NCBI GenBank assembly: GCA_934271265.1
Contig: CAKQRE010000036.1
Location: forward strand, 56,628 to 120,627
Length of the DNA: 64,000 nucleotides
Reading direction: 5' to 3'
DNA from: an uncultured Clostridia bacterium
GTDB lineage: Bacteria; Bacillota; Clostridia; Christensenellales; Borkfalkiaceae
Shown here: piece after piece, positions 49,258-58,547 of the stretch
Numbering within the stretch: the first letter of the stretch is position 1
Layout of the letters: each line of letters opens with the position of its first letter
The notes under the pieces: model-generated
The model's database searches: none
The model's input: the letters and a program-made list of their open reading frames with translations, nothing else
What the model was told of the DNA's origin: nothing
Made by a program: the position numbers and the translations under genes

Positions 49258-50523
49258 ATGAATCATTTCATCGAGGTGGCAAACCGTGTCATCGCGCTTA
49301 TCTTCACCGTAGCGTATTTCTACCAGATCGTCTACATTTTCGTCGCGCTGCTGAAGAAACCGAAAAAATATCCCGAAACGGATCAGAGCAAAAAATACGC
49401 GGTTCTGATCTCTGCGAGAAACGAGGAAGCCGTTCTCGGCAACCTGCTCGACAGCATCAACAATCAGGATTACCCGTCCGACAATATAACCGTATTCGTG
49501 GTGGCAGACAACTGTACGGACAATACCGCCGCCGTTGCCGAACAACACGGCGCGAAGGTATACACCCGTTTCAACCACAATCAGGTAGGAAAGGGGTTCG
49601 CTCTCGAATATCTCATGCAGAAGATCGACGAAGAGTACTCTTTCGAATCGTTCGAAGGTTTCTTCGTATTCGACGCGGATAACGTTCTGATGCCCGATTA
49701 CATCACGCAGATGGATCGCGCGCACTGCGCGGGGTACGAATCGCTCACGAGCTACCGTAATTCCAAAAATTTTGCGGACAACTGGATCTCTTCCGGCTAT
49801 GCCATCTGGTTTTTGAGAGAGGCGAAATATCTCAACAATCCGAGAAGTATTCTCGGAACGTCCTGCTCGATCTCCGGCACGGGTTTCTTCTTCTCGTCGA
49901 AAGTAGCGAGAGAAAACGAAGGTTGGAAATACTTCCTCTTAACGGAGGACATCGAGTTTTCGACCGATCAGATGATCCGCGGGGCAAAAATCGGGTATTG
50001 TCACGACGCAATGTTCTTCGACGAACAGCCCACCGAGTTTTCGCAAAGTTGGAGACAGCGTCTACGCTGGTCGAAAGGCTTTTTCCAGATCCTGCACTCC
50101 TACGGCGGAAAACTTGTCAAAGGGGTCATGAAAGGAAAATACGCCTGTCTCGATATGCTTTTGTATATCGCGCCCGCATTTATCTTAACGACGGCTCAGG
50201 TCATCCTCGCGATCGCAAACATTATCTTCGCACTGGTCACCGGGAATTTTACGTGGGGGTTGGTTCTCTCTTCTGTCTTTTTCTTCGTTTATGCGTACGC
50301 TTTAATGTGGATATACGGCATATTGGTTCTGATCACGGAAAGAAAAAAGATCATCTGCCCGACGTGGAAACTCATTTTATATTCGCTCACTTTCCCCCTT
50401 TTCATGTTCACTTACCTTCCCATCACCTGGGAGGCATTGTTCAAGAAAGTGAAATGGGATCCCGTAAAACACACGCAGAACAAAAAGGCAAGCGAACTGA
50501 AAGAAATTATCGACAAACAATAA
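49258..50523 (+). CDS. Membrane-bound family 2 glycosyltransferase
   Basis: A 421-residue processive-type GT2. One N-terminal helix (about 10-32) precedes the catalytic domain with SARNEEAVLGNLL, VVADNCTDNT, FDADN (nucleotide-sugar site), LTEDIEFS (catalytic acid) and QRLRW (the QxxRW motif of processive enzymes). Three or four helices follow (~290-400). Such enzymes extend or transfer cell-surface glycans; the product is not predictable. GGAGG lies five bases before the ATG, and promoter and terminator make it a single-gene unit. Confidence 0.88.
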   Translation: MNHFIEVANRVIALIFTVAYFYQIVYIFVALLKKPKKYPETDQSKKYAVLISARNEEAVLGNLLDSINNQDYPSDNITVFVVADNCTDNTAAVAEQHGAKVYTRFNHNQVGKGFALEYLMQKIDEEYSFESFEGFFVFDADNVLMPDYITQMDRAHCAGYESLTSYRNSKNFADNWISSGYAIWFLREAKYLNNPRSILGTSCSISGTGFFFSSKVARENEGWKYFLLTEDIEFSTDQMIRGAKIGYCHDAMFFDEQPTEFSQSWRQRLRWSKGFFQILHSYGGKLVKGVMKGKYACLDMLLYIAPAFILTTAQVILAIANIIFALVTGNFTWGLVLSSVFFFVYAYALMWIYGILVLITERKKIICPTWKLILYSLTFPLFMFTYLPITWEALFKKVKWDPVKHTQNKKASELKEIIDKQ

Positions 50524-50534
50524 TTTCCTTTACG

Positions 50535-50571
50535 AAAAGCGGATGCGTAAAGCGTCCGCTTTTCTATTTTT
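50535..50571 (+). terminator. Terminator after the glycosyltransferase gene
   Basis: AAAAGCGGA (50535-50543) pairs with TCCGCTTTT (50555-50563), followed by CTATTTTT. It begins 12 bases after the stop. Confidence 0.88.
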
Positions 50572-50640
50572 AAACTCGCTCGCGCCTTCCCGCCTGCCTG
50601 ACGCCGCTTTCGGGAACAAAATTTCCCCGGGCGATAAAAA

Positions 50641-50709
50641 ACACCCTCAAAACAGATGACTTTTTTTCCCGATTGTGTTATGATACATTAGCTTAGGCTT
50701 AGCCTACGG
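50641..50709 (+). promoter_or_regulatory. Promoter module of yitT, shared with leuS
   Basis: ACACCCTCAAAA (50641-50652), 18 bases, GATTGTG (50671-50677) and a -10 TATGAT (50679-50684); then GGCTTAGCCTACGG in the leader. The -35 is weak (ATGACT, 17 bp from the -10). The same parts in the same order lie before leuS. Confidence 0.65.
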
Positions 50710-50780
50710 GAGTTTGTTTTCCGTTGACGGAAGATCCGTTCTTCTCCCCTTGCGATATCAAAAGAAAAAAAGGATTATTT

Positions 50781-51830
50781 ATGCAGAATCATACCATAGA
50801 TGATATTTCCGAAGAGGGAGAAACCGCCTCTGTCGCAACAGAGCCGGATCCCGAGGAAAAGAACAGTTACGGCATCAAAAAGGACGCGTGCTATCGCCCT
50901 GTAAACAAAAAGAAAATGAGGATCCATGACGGCATTTATCTCGTGCTTTCCTCTTTGATCTACACGGTTGCGTTCCACTATTTCGTCGCTACGGCGAAAT
51001 TCGCCCCGGGCGGCATCGGGGGCATCGTCGCAATGGTCAAGCACATCACGGGCATCGGCACGTCCGTTTCTACGGGCGGTATCGACTACAGCCCTTTTCT
51101 CATTCTGATATTGAACTCGTTGCTTCTGATTCCGGCGAAAAAGACGCTTTCCACCGAATTTGTGGTAAAAACGGCGATTACGAGCGTGCTTATGACCGCA
51201 TTTTTGTTTGTTCTCGACAACGTGATCGATCCGAACTACGTTTTTTCCATCACGCAGTCATCCGACGATTCCGACGTCGGCACTCGTTTTCTTTCCGCCT
51301 TGCTTGCAGGTGCCTGCTACGGCGTATCCATTGCGTTTTCTCTTAAAATCAACTCGAGCACGGGCGGCGCGGATATCATCGGAGCCATGCTTCAGAAAAA
51401 ATATCCTCACAAGAGCTTCGGCTCCATGCTGTTCATGGTCAACTGCATCATTCTCGCCGTTTCGATCTTCGTTTACAGAGAGAATCTTATGCCCGTCCTT
51501 CTTTCCTGCGTGTACATGTTCGTTTCCAGCGAATTCGGAGACAAACTGCTCGACGGTTCGAAAAAAACGCTGAAATTCGAGGTTATCTCCGAGCACAGCG
51601 AACAGATTGCGGCGGAGATCATCGAAACGCTCGGTCACGGCGTAACCGTCGTTCCCGCGCAAGGCATGTTCGAACACAAAAAGAAAGGTCTTCTTATCTG
51701 CATCATTTCTCCCCGTCAGGTATCCAAGTTTCAGAATATCATCAACAAATATCCCGAAACCTTTGCCTATGTGGGCAGCGTTAACGAGATCTACGGTAAA
51801 TTCAACAAGGGCGAGGACATTTACAAATAA
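50781..51830 (+). CDS. YitT-family membrane protein
   Basis: A 349-residue protein. A polar N-terminal tail (~55 residues) precedes five or six membrane helices (YitT/DUF161: TAKFAPGGIGGIVAMVKH, SSTGGADIIGAML) and a soluble C-terminal DUF2179 domain (~255-349, EIIETLGHGVTVVPAQGMF). The function of the family is not established. The ATG at 50781 has AGGA six bases upstream; a further upstream ATG lies before that site. Single gene with its own promoter. Confidence 0.88.
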   Translation: MQNHTIDDISEEGETASVATEPDPEEKNSYGIKKDACYRPVNKKKMRIHDGIYLVLSSLIYTVAFHYFVATAKFAPGGIGGIVAMVKHITGIGTSVSTGGIDYSPFLILILNSLLLIPAKKTLSTEFVVKTAITSVLMTAFLFVLDNVIDPNYVFSITQSSDDSDVGTRFLSALLAGACYGVSIAFSLKINSSTGGADIIGAMLQKKYPHKSFGSMLFMVNCIILAVSIFVYRENLMPVLLSCVYMFVSSEFGDKLLDGSKKTLKFEVISEHSEQIAAEIIETLGHGVTVVPAQGMFEHKKKGLLICIISPRQVSKFQNIINKYPETFAYVGSVNEIYGKFNKGEDIYK

Positions 51831-51934
51831 GTTTTCGGTCGTAGCGAACGCTGTTTTCCGCTCCTTTCGGAAAAGGAAAAAGGGATATCCGGGAAAAAGA
51901 CGGGGTTTTATTTCGAAAAACTTATTAAAATCGC

Positions 51935-51963
51935 TTGTCAAATCGAAAAAAATGTAGTACAAT
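51935..51963 (+). promoter_or_regulatory. Promoter of tRNA-Gly
   Basis: TTGTCA (51935-51940) and TACAAT (51958-51963) with a 17-bp spacer, ending 26 bases before the tRNA. Confidence 0.85.
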
Positions 51964-51989
51964 AGTAAAGCATTCAAGCTAAACCGTCT

Positions 51990-52063
51990 GCGGGCGTAGT
52001 TTAGTGGTAAAATAGGAGCTTCCCAAGCTTCGGTTGTGAGTTCGATTCTCATCGCCCGCTCCA
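51990..52063 (+). tRNA. tRNA-Gly (anticodon CCC)
   Basis: The acceptor stem GCGGGCG pairs with CGCCCGC; the D-arm region reads GTTTAGTGGTAAAAT; the anticodon stem GGAGC/GCTTC holds the loop TTCCCAA (anticodon CCC, reading GGG); the T-arm is TGAG-TTCGATT-CTCA. The 3' CCA is encoded. It has its own promoter and terminator. Confidence 0.93.
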
Positions 52064-52106
52064 AAGAAATAATCCCCATCGCGAACGCGATGGGGATTAT
52101 TTCTTT
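52063..52106 (+). terminator. Terminator of tRNA-Gly with a 20-bp perfect stem
   Basis: Arms 52063-52082 and 52087-52106 are perfect complements around the loop GAAC, starting at the last base of the tRNA. The last bases of the stem, TTTCTTTTA, supply the T-run. Confidence 0.88.
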
Positions 52107-52109
52107 TAC

Positions 52110-52167
52110 GCGAGCCTGAAAAACCGAGCGCGGCGCAAGCCGTCGATCGCATTTTGCCCCGGCAAAA
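52110..52167 (+). repeat. 57-base direct repeat, copy 1
   Basis: Begins GCGAGCCTGA and ends CATTTTGCCCCGGCAAAA. Copy 2 at 52250-52306 differs at about five positions. Each copy directly follows a hairpin with the CATCGC/GCGATG stem. Confidence 0.85.
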
Positions 52168-52249
52168 TTCTGCCGAGGGGCTCCCGCTTGCGGGAAACGG
52201 CAGTTTCTCATCGCCTATCATCGCATTCGCGATGGTTTCTTTTTTTTGT

Positions 52250-52306
52250 GCGAGCCTGAGAAACCGAGCGCGGCGCAGCCGTCGATCGCATTTTGCCCTG
52301 GCGAAA
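52250..52306 (+). repeat. 57-base direct repeat, copy 2
   Basis: Second copy of the sequence at 52110-52167. Upstream, TTCTCATCGCC (52205-52215) repeats bases from the 3' end of tRNA-Gly (52046-52056), so the copy seems to be part of a decayed duplication of the tRNA end and terminator. Confidence 0.8.
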
Positions 52307-53040
52307 CCGGCTCAATGTCAAATGTTGGGGGTGGAATGTAAAGTTGGCTTAAAAACAAATGGGTATTATACCATAAAATCATGTGCCTTGTCATTCTGAT
52401 CCTGCCTCTTGCGCGGCTCATGAAGAATCTCAAGGCGCATCGTTATTTTCGGAAATTTAAACGGTTCCTGCCATTCTCAGATCCTTCGGAAGACGGGCAA
52501 GGGGGCGGCTCAGGATGACGAGAATGGCTCCGTTTTATTGCGGTAAAACGCGAAGAACCGAAATAAATAAGCTTGACGTTTGATCGACATATGCCAAAAT
52601 GAATATTTCCTCAATGTGCCATAGATTAAAAAATGTTGAGGTTTTTTCCTACACCCCAACATTTATTTCAGAACCGGCATATCTCCGTAATTGCAGAACC
52701 ATATCTTTTTGAGATCCTTCCCGGGTATGCTTTTCTTGTTGGGTCAGGATGACAAAATGATATGGTTCTGCTCATAACAGCCGAAAGAAAAGATAGGATC
52801 ACGAAAAAACCTTTCTCGTTATCCTGATCTTTGAATTTTCCCGATGAAACGGGAAAAATGTCCGAAGGGCAAAAGGGGGCGGCGCCGCAGGGCGCAATCC
52901 TTGCCCGACTTACGAAGGATCTTAAACTGAAATTCTCTCCGGCTCATTTCCCCACAAAAAGCAGGAAAATCTTCGCAAAATCCGACAACTCTGCCCGTTC
53001 CGCAGCGGAGAATCGTCAAAAATTTTCAATTTCCCCGAAT

Positions 53041-53117
53041 ACACCCTCAAAAAAGTGGAAAAAGATTTTCGATTGTGCTAAAATAGACAAAGAAACATCA
53101 TCGGGCTTAGCCTATGG
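53041..53117 (+). promoter_or_regulatory. Promoter module of leuS, shared with yitT
   Basis: ACACCCTCAAAA (53041-53052), 18 bases, GATTGTG (53071-53077), -10 TAAAAT (53079-53084), then GGCTTAGCCTATGG (53104-53117). The -35 is weak (TGGAAA). The leader to the leuS ATG is about 55 nt, too short for a full T-box. Confidence 0.65.
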
Positions 53118-53145
53118 TTCCACCCGCAAACGGAGGTTTATCCTT

Positions 53146-55575
53146 ATGGACATGAAATCGATTGAAAGCAAATGGCAGCTGAAATGGGAAAAGGAAAAAC
53201 TTTACACCTTCAATAAGAAAAATATCGACAAAAAGTTCTATTGTCTCGAAATGTTTTCTTATCCTTCGGCATCCAAGCTTCATCTCGGGCATTGGTATAA
53301 TTACGGTCTGACGGACAGTTTTGCCCGCTATAAAAAAATGAAAGGATATGAGGTTTTCGAACCGATGGGGTTCGACGCCTTCGGTCTTCCTGCCGAAAAC
53401 TACGCGATCAAGACGGGCATTCACCCGGAAATTTCCACCCTTTCCAACATCGAAACGATGGAAAAGCAGTTAAAAGCGATGGGCGCGATGTTCGACTGGA
53501 GCGCGGAGATAAAAACCTGCCTGCCCGATTATTACAAATGGACGCAGTGGCTCTTTTTAAAGCTTTACGACAAGGGGCTTGCCTACCGCAAAGCGGCGCC
53601 CGTGAACTGGTGCCCGAAATGCCAGACCGTTCTTGCCAACGAGCAGGTTACGGAAGGCGTATGCGAGCGTTGCGGAACGCAGGTCGTAAAAAAGAACCTC
53701 ACGCAGTGGTTCTTCAAGATCACCGATTATGCCGAGGAACTGTTAAACGGACTTGACGGTCTGGACTGGCCCGAAAAGACCAAACTGATGCAGAAAAACT
53801 GGATCGGAAAATCCACGGGCGGCGAAATTCTCTTCAGAACGGAAAGCGGCGAAAGCTTCCGCGTGTTCACCACCCGCGCAGATACGCTGTTCGGGGTGTC
53901 TTACGTCGTTCTTGCGCCCGAGCATCCCCTCGTTAAGAAACTCATGACGAAAGATCGCGAGAAAGAGGTTTCCGCTTATATTGCCGAAACGGCGAAACAG
54001 AACGAGATCGACCGTTTGTCCACCACGCGCGAAAAGACGGGCGTGTTCACGGGGGCTTACGCGATCAACCCGTTGACCGGTAAAAAAATCCCGGTTTATG
54101 CGGCTGACTACGTGTTGTATTCTTACGGAACGGGCGCCGTGATGGGCGTTCCCGCGCACGACGCGAGAGATTTCCTTTTCGCAAAGAAATACGGTCTTCC
54201 CGTACAGGTCGTGATCAAGGATCCTTCGGGCAAAAACGAACTTCCCTATTGCGAAGACGGCGTTCTGACCAACAGCGGCGAATTTGACGGCATGACGAGC
54301 GCCGATGCCCGCAAAGCTGTTTTAAAGAAACTTTCCGAAGAGGAGAAAGGCGGCGAAAAGACGAATTACCGCCTCAGAGACTGGCTTGTTTCCCGCCAGA
54401 GATATTGGGGCGCACCCATTCCGGTGATCCACTGCCCCGATTGCGGCATCGTTCCCGTACCTTACGAAGATCTTCCCGTAAAACTTCCGGAAGACGTGGA
54501 ATTCCGCCCGGACGGCGAATCTCCGCTCGCAAAATGCGCTTCCTTCATGAACGTGAAGTGTCCCCGCTGCGGAAAGGACGCGAAACGCGATCCGGACACG
54601 CTCGATACCTTTGTCTGCTCGAGCTGGTATTATCTCCGTTATCCCGACAGTAAAAACGATAAAATGCCCTTCGATCCCGAGATCGTAAATAAAATGCTCC
54701 CCGTCGATAAATACGTAGGCGGCCCCGAACATGCCTGCATGCACCTTCTGTACGCCCGCTTTATCACGAAAGCTCTCCGTGACATGGGTTATCTTAAATT
54801 CGACGAGCCTTTCCGCTCTCTGACCCACCAGGGTATTATCCTCGGACCGGACGGCTACCGCATGAGCAAATCGCGCGGGAACGTCGTTTCGCCGGACACC
54901 TATATCGACACGTACGGATCGGACGTCTTCCGCCTTTACCTCATGTTCGGGTTCGATTATACGGCGGGCGGTCCGTGGGACGATAACGGCATCAAATCGA
55001 TCGCCAAATTCGTCGACCGCGTGGAAAGAATCGTCACAAAGGCAAACGCCTATGCTCCCGAAAAAGAATATTCCCTCGATAAAGACGCGAAAGAGCTGCT
55101 TTATGCCGAGAACTATTGCGTGAAAAACGTGGATCGCAACATGAACGACTTTTCCTTCAATACTGCCGTTGCGAGACTGATGGAATTCGTTTCCGCAATT
55201 TATAAGTACGACGGTCTTCCGAACAGGATAAACGCCGTGTTGCTGAAGGCGATCGATACGCTGATACTTCTTCTTGCCCCCTGTGCTCCCCATTTTTCCG
55301 AAGAGCTTTGGGAGATGAGAGGAAACAAGGAATCCGTTTTCCTTTCCGCATACCCCGTATGCGACGAAAAAGCCCTCACAAGAGACGAGATCGAACTTGC
55401 CGTACAGTTAAACAGCAAGGTAAAATGCAAGATCAACGTTCCCGCAGACGCTTCCGACGAGGAGATCAAAGAGATCGCCCTTGCGGACGAAACGTTCGCG
55501 AGGATCCTCGGAGACAAACAGATCGTGAAATGCATCGTCGTGAAAGGTAGACTTATCAACTTTATCGTAAAATAA
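53146..55575 (+). CDS. leuS: Leucyl-tRNA synthetase
   Basis: An 809-residue class I synthetase. HLGHWYNYG (HIGH motif, near residue 44), a zinc-like module with CPKC and CERCG, the CP1 editing domain (~220-400, including [10 protein letters not shown]), YRMSKSRGN (KMSKS motif with Arg for the first Lys) and an anticodon-binding C-terminus are all present. I chose the ATG at 53146, nine bases after GGAGG; the frame is open for 105 more codons upstream, but that part covers the promoter and repeats. Confidence 0.98.
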   Translation: MDMKSIESKWQLKWEKEKLYTFNKKNIDKKFYCLEMFSYPSASKLHLGHWYNYGLTDSFARYKKMKGYEVFEPMGFDAFGLPAENYAIKTGIHPEISTLSNIETMEKQLKAMGAMFDWSAEIKTCLPDYYKWTQWLFLKLYDKGLAYRKAAPVNWCPKCQTVLANEQVTEGVCERCGTQVVKKNLTQWFFKITDYAEELLNGLDGLDWPEKTKLMQKNWIGKSTGGEILFRTESGESFRVFTTRADTLFGVSYVVLAPEHPLVKKLMTKDREKEVSAYIAETAKQNEIDRLSTTREKTGVFTGAYAINPLTGKKIPVYAADYVLYSYGTGAVMGVPAHDARDFLFAKKYGLPVQVVIKDPSGKNELPYCEDGVLTNSGEFDGMTSADARKAVLKKLSEEEKGGEKTNYRLRDWLVSRQRYWGAPIPVIHCPDCGIVPVPYEDLPVKLPEDVEFRPDGESPLAKCASFMNVKCPRCGKDAKRDPDTLDTFVCSSWYYLRYPDSKNDKMPFDPEIVNKMLPVDKYVGGPEHACMHLLYARFITKALRDMGYLKFDEPFRSLTHQGIILGPDGYRMSKSRGNVVSPDTYIDTYGSDVFRLYLMFGFDYTAGGPWDDNGIKSIAKFVDRVERIVTKANAYAPEKEYSLDKDAKELLYAENYCVKNVDRNMNDFSFNTAVARLMEFVSAIYKYDGLPNRINAVLLKAIDTLILLLAPCAPHFSEELWEMRGNKESVFLSAYPVCDEKALTRDEIELAVQLNSKVKCKINVPADASDEEIKEIALADETFARILGDKQIVKCIVVKGRLINFIVK

Positions 55576-55675
55576 AAGTCATTCTTGACGGATCTTTTCC
55601 TGAAAACCGAAGACCCGGGACAAAGAGAACGACAGACGAAAAACAACGATAATCAACCTATACCCCCATTAAAAC

Positions 55676-55715
55676 AAAAAGCGGATCCCCGAAGGTTCGG
55701 GCGATCCGCTTTTTT
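55676..55715. terminator. Bidirectional terminator between leuS and the sugar kinase gene
   Basis: AAAAAGCGGATC (55676-55687) pairs with GATCCGCTTTTT (55703-55714); a second small stem, CCGAA/TTCGG, lies in the loop. A-run and T-run on both sides allow use by both converging genes. Confidence 0.9.
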
Positions 55716-55761
55716 GACGTAAGGAAAACCGGAGCAGACACGCCGCCCCGGCAATTTTTCT

Positions 55762-56856
55762 TTAATACTTCATAACGATCTTCATCATCTCGTCCATTCT
55801 CTTTTCCATATCGGAAACGAGCTTGAACTGACTTCTCGCCCTGTCCACGTTCTGCTTCTCGCGGGTCAGACGGAAATACACGTCGCCGTCCAGATAATCG
55901 GCAAGGAAACGAATCCCGCATTCATACGTCATCAGAAGGGCGCCGACGGGCAAGTTCTCTCTTTCGACGGCAGTGATCGTATCGCCGAAAACGCTGAGAT
56001 ACCCTTTCGTATATTCCTCGAACAAAGACATGTTGAAAATAACTTTTTCTGTTTCCGGAGTATCTTCGCGGCACGGATTGCATCCGAAACGGATGGAATC
56101 GCCGAAGTCGTAACAAATACTGCCCGGCATCATGGTATCCAGATCGATCACGCAGACCGCCTTATCCGTGCGCGTATCGATCAGAACGTTATTGAGTTTC
56201 GTGTCGTTATGGGTCACCCTCGTCTGCATTTCGCCGCTTGCGAGAAGATCGACGAGCTTATGGGTCATTTCCTCGTGTTTCAAAGCAAATTCGATTTCCG
56301 GCATCACGTCTTTCGCCCTGCCGAATGCGTCCTTTTCGATCGACTTTTTCAGGTTTGCGAAACGTTTTACCGTATTATGAAAATCGGGAAGAACTTCGAA
56401 AAGCTGCGAACTGTCGAAACGATCGAGAAGCATGGCGAATTTTCCGAAAGCAACCGCGCTTTCGTAAAAATGCTCCGGCTTTTCCACAACGTCGTATCCC
56501 TTCGCGTTCTCGATGAAGATATATACGCGATAATACTCCCCTTCCGGCGTTTTATAATATGCTTTGCCCTCTTTCGTGAAAACGAGAGTCAGGCTTTCTC
56601 TGTCGGGATCGCCGCCCCGCTTTTCGATCTCGCTCCGATTGAACTCCGTCACGAGACGAATGTTGTTCATCAGGGCTTCCACGTTGGTAAAGAGGGCTGA
56701 ATTTATTTTCTGAACAATATAACGGACGTTTCCTTTCTCCGTACGAAACACAGCCACATACGTTCTGTTGATCAATCCGTTTCCGTAAGGCTCGCAGGAA
56801 ACAAAATCTCCTTTTATGTCGAAATGAGATAATATCTCTTTAAATTCCATCTTCAT
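55762..56856 (-). CDS. NahK-like sugar kinase (aminoglycoside-phosphotransferase fold)
   Basis: A 364-residue kinase of the APH fold. The catalytic loop THNDTKLNNVLID (near residue 215) and the metal motif VIDLDTMMPGS with DFGDSIRFGCNP closely follow N-acetylhexosamine 1-kinase NahK, which phosphorylates GlcNAc and GalNAc at C1 in gut bacteria. It is not flanked by lacto-N-biose phosphorylase or transporter genes, so its sugar is unproven. Resistance function is unlikely. GGGGAG precedes two nearby ATG codons (56856 and 56850); the second has the better spacing. Confidence 0.8.
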   Translation of the reverse strand: MKMEFKEILSHFDIKGDFVSCEPYGNGLINRTYVAVFRTEKGNVRYIVQKINSALFTNVEALMNNIRLVTEFNRSEIEKRGGDPDRESLTLVFTKEGKAYYKTPEGEYYRVYIFIENAKGYDVVEKPEHFYESAVAFGKFAMLLDRFDSSQLFEVLPDFHNTVKRFANLKKSIEKDAFGRAKDVMPEIEFALKHEEMTHKLVDLLASGEMQTRVTHNDTKLNNVLIDTRTDKAVCVIDLDTMMPGSICYDFGDSIRFGCNPCREDTPETEKVIFNMSLFEEYTKGYLSVFGDTITAVERENLPVGALLMTYECGIRFLADYLDGDVYFRLTREKQNVDRARSQFKLVSDMEKRMDEMMKIVMKY

Positions 56857-56906
56857 TCACTCCCCGATCGTTCCGCCTTCCTGCGGTTTTCCGATCTTTC
56901 GTTTAT

Positions 56907-56935
56907 GTTATACTACAAATAAAAAAAAATAGCAA
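56907..56935 (-). promoter_or_regulatory. Promoter of the NahK-like gene
   Basis: TTGCTA (56935-56930) and TATAAC (56912-56907) on the minus strand, with a 17-bp spacer that contains a run of nine Ts. Confidence 0.65.
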
Positions 56936-56940
56936 ATATA

Positions 56941-56973
56941 AAACGTTCACTTTATTATTAGTGAACGTTTTTA
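56941..56973. terminator. Terminator after the cardiolipin synthase gene
   Basis: AAACGTTCAC (56941-56950) pairs with GTGAACGTTT (56961-56970) over 10 bp around a 10-base AT loop. On the minus strand it follows cardiolipin synthase and precedes the NahK promoter; T-rich DNA follows on both strands. Confidence 0.85.
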
Positions 56974-57014
56974 TAAATTTTAAACAATTCCGTGCTTTTC
57001 CGCCCGACTTCAAC

Positions 57015-58547
57015 TCACATCAAAGGAGCAAAAAGGTTAAGGATGGATTTCAATAAACTTTCATACCATTTCAGGCTGTACGTTTCCGGGATCCGGTCGC
57101 ATTCGTTGTCGAACAGCTCGCAAAAATCCTTATATATGTCGTTTAACGAGCTTGTTTTATACATCCACACGGCACATTCGAAATGATGCACGAAGGAGCG
57201 ATAGTCGAAATTGATCGTCCCGGTAACACCCGTATCGCCGTCCGAGAGAACGGTTTTCGAATGAATGAAACCGCCCCTGAAATGATAGATCTTCACCCCG
57301 GCGGAAAGGAGCGACGGATAAAAGCTCCTCGTCATCACGTTGACGATTTTTTTATCCGCGACCCCGGGAAGAACGATCCTTACGTCTACGCCGCGCCTTG
57401 CCGCCCGCTTCAACGCCTGCACGACGGGGGTATCCACGATAAAATAGGGAGAAGCGATATAAAGGTACCGTTCGGCACGGTCGATCATATCGATATACAG
57501 GTTCTCGCCCACGTGTTCGTTGTTGATCGGCGCGGGAGCGTCTCCGAACGGAAGAATGAAACCGTCCGGATGATCCTCGTGTTCGGAAGAGATAAAATCG
57601 TTCTCCTCGAGAGGATTTTTCGTAGACATGTTATAAAGTTGCAGAAAAAGCCTCACGAGATTGTCCGTCGCCTGCCCGCGGATCCTGACGCCGTTATCGC
57701 GCCAGCGTCCGTGCGGATGGGTCACGTTGATGTATTCGTCCGCAATGTTAACGCCGCTCATAAAGCCGACTAAGCCGTCTATCACGGCGATCTTGCGGTG
57801 ATCGCGATTGTTGTGCGAAATGGAAACAACGGGGCGGAAGGGGTTGAACTTTTCGGCGAAGATCCCCTCTTTGTCCAGTTTTTTGTAAAAGTCTGCGGGA
57901 ACGCGGGGAAGGCTGCCGACGTCGTCGTAAAGAACGTAAACCTTAACGCCTTCCTTTACTTTATCGAGAAGGATCTCGTGGATCCCGTCCCACATCTCCC
58001 CCTCGGCGATGATGAAATACTCCAGAAAAATATACTTTTTCGCCTTTGAAAGCTCCTGTTTCAGGCATTCGTAAAACTCCTCGCCGGTAGGAAGAAATAA
58101 GGTATCCGAACGATCGAAAACGGGAAGATAGGCAACGGAACGAAGATATTTCGCCTGCCCTGCCGCACGCGCGCTCTCGCTTTCGAGAGAAGAGAGAACT
58201 TCCGGTTGACGGTAATAGCCGTCCAGATGTTCGTAATAAAAACCGCGAAACTTTTTCAGTTGTTTTTTGCTCAGTTTCACGTTGCCGAACGTTACGTATA
58301 CCATAAGCCCGGCAAAGGGAAACGCAAGAAACAAGATGACCCACGGCAGTTTATAAACCGCCGCCTGATCCCTGTTCACGATAGAAAGAAAGAGAACGGA
58401 ACCGACGAAGATCAGAAAAACATTGACCGCCAAAAATTTTTCCTGAAGGGTATACAACAGGAACCACGCCGCGAGCGCCTGCGCGATCACGCTTAAAAAA
58501 ATGATGACGAATCTCGAAAGATATACGACCGTATTTTTTCTTTTCAT
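57015..58547 (-). CDS. cls: Cardiolipin synthase
   Basis: A 510-residue phospholipase-D-type enzyme joining two phosphatidylglycerols into cardiolipin. Two N-terminal membrane helices (about 10-30 and 35-60, then another near 68-88) precede the paired HKD motifs: HRKIAVIDG (near residue 255) and HSKTVLSDG (near 425), each followed by the conserved GxxN(F/I) region. The length is typical. Its start overlaps the glycosyltransferase stop by four bases (ATGA), so the two are coupled. Confidence 0.94.
   Translation of the reverse strand: MKRKNTVVYLSRFVIIFLSVIAQALAAWFLLYTLQEKFLAVNVFLIFVGSVLFLSIVNRDQAAVYKLPWVILFLAFPFAGLMVYVTFGNVKLSKKQLKKFRGFYYEHLDGYYRQPEVLSSLESESARAAGQAKYLRSVAYLPVFDRSDTLFLPTGEEFYECLKQELSKAKKYIFLEYFIIAEGEMWDGIHEILLDKVKEGVKVYVLYDDVGSLPRVPADFYKKLDKEGIFAEKFNPFRPVVSISHNNRDHRKIAVIDGLVGFMSGVNIADEYINVTHPHGRWRDNGVRIRGQATDNLVRLFLQLYNMSTKNPLEENDFISSEHEDHPDGFILPFGDAPAPINNEHVGENLYIDMIDRAERYLYIASPYFIVDTPVVQALKRAARRGVDVRIVLPGVADKKIVNVMTRSFYPSLLSAGVKIYHFRGGFIHSKTVLSDGDTGVTGTINFDYRSFVHHFECAVWMYKTSSLNDIYKDFCELFDNECDRIPETYSLKWYESLLKSILNLFAPLM

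Larger units (their letters stand above)
52107..53040. repeat. Repeat-rich non-coding region between tRNA-Gly and leuS
   Basis: About 0.9 kb without a supportable gene. It holds two copies of a 57-base direct repeat (52110-52167 and 52250-52306). A hairpin CATCGC/GCGATG with a T-run lies at 52220-52249. AAATGTTG(G/A)GG repeats occur in both orientations (52320-52330, 52631-52641, 52654-52664). A large imperfect inverted repeat (about 52388-52528) carries TCATTCTGATCCTG and CAGGATGACG at its ends. A 13-bp perfect inverted repeat occupies 52693-52705/52759-52771. A short open frame leads into leuS but has no protein-like features. Confidence 0.7.

Noticed and set aside
52110..52771. CRISPR array
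   Set aside because: Only two direct repeats 140 bp apart, of 57 bases, with no regular spacers and no cas genes.
52831..53145. In-frame N-terminal extension of leuS by 105 codons
   Set aside because: The frame covers the leuS promoter module and repeats, and a good ribosome binding site lies just before the ATG at 53146, where synthetase similarity begins.
52560..53145. T-box riboswitch before leuS
   Set aside because: GGTTCCACCC at 53116-53125 resembles one strand of a T-box, but the predicted leader is only about 55 nt and the stem I specifier and matching AGGGTGG strand are not seen.
55762..56856. Aminoglycoside resistance gene
   Set aside because: The fold is shared, but the THNDTKLNN and MMPGS motifs follow NahK-type sugar kinases.
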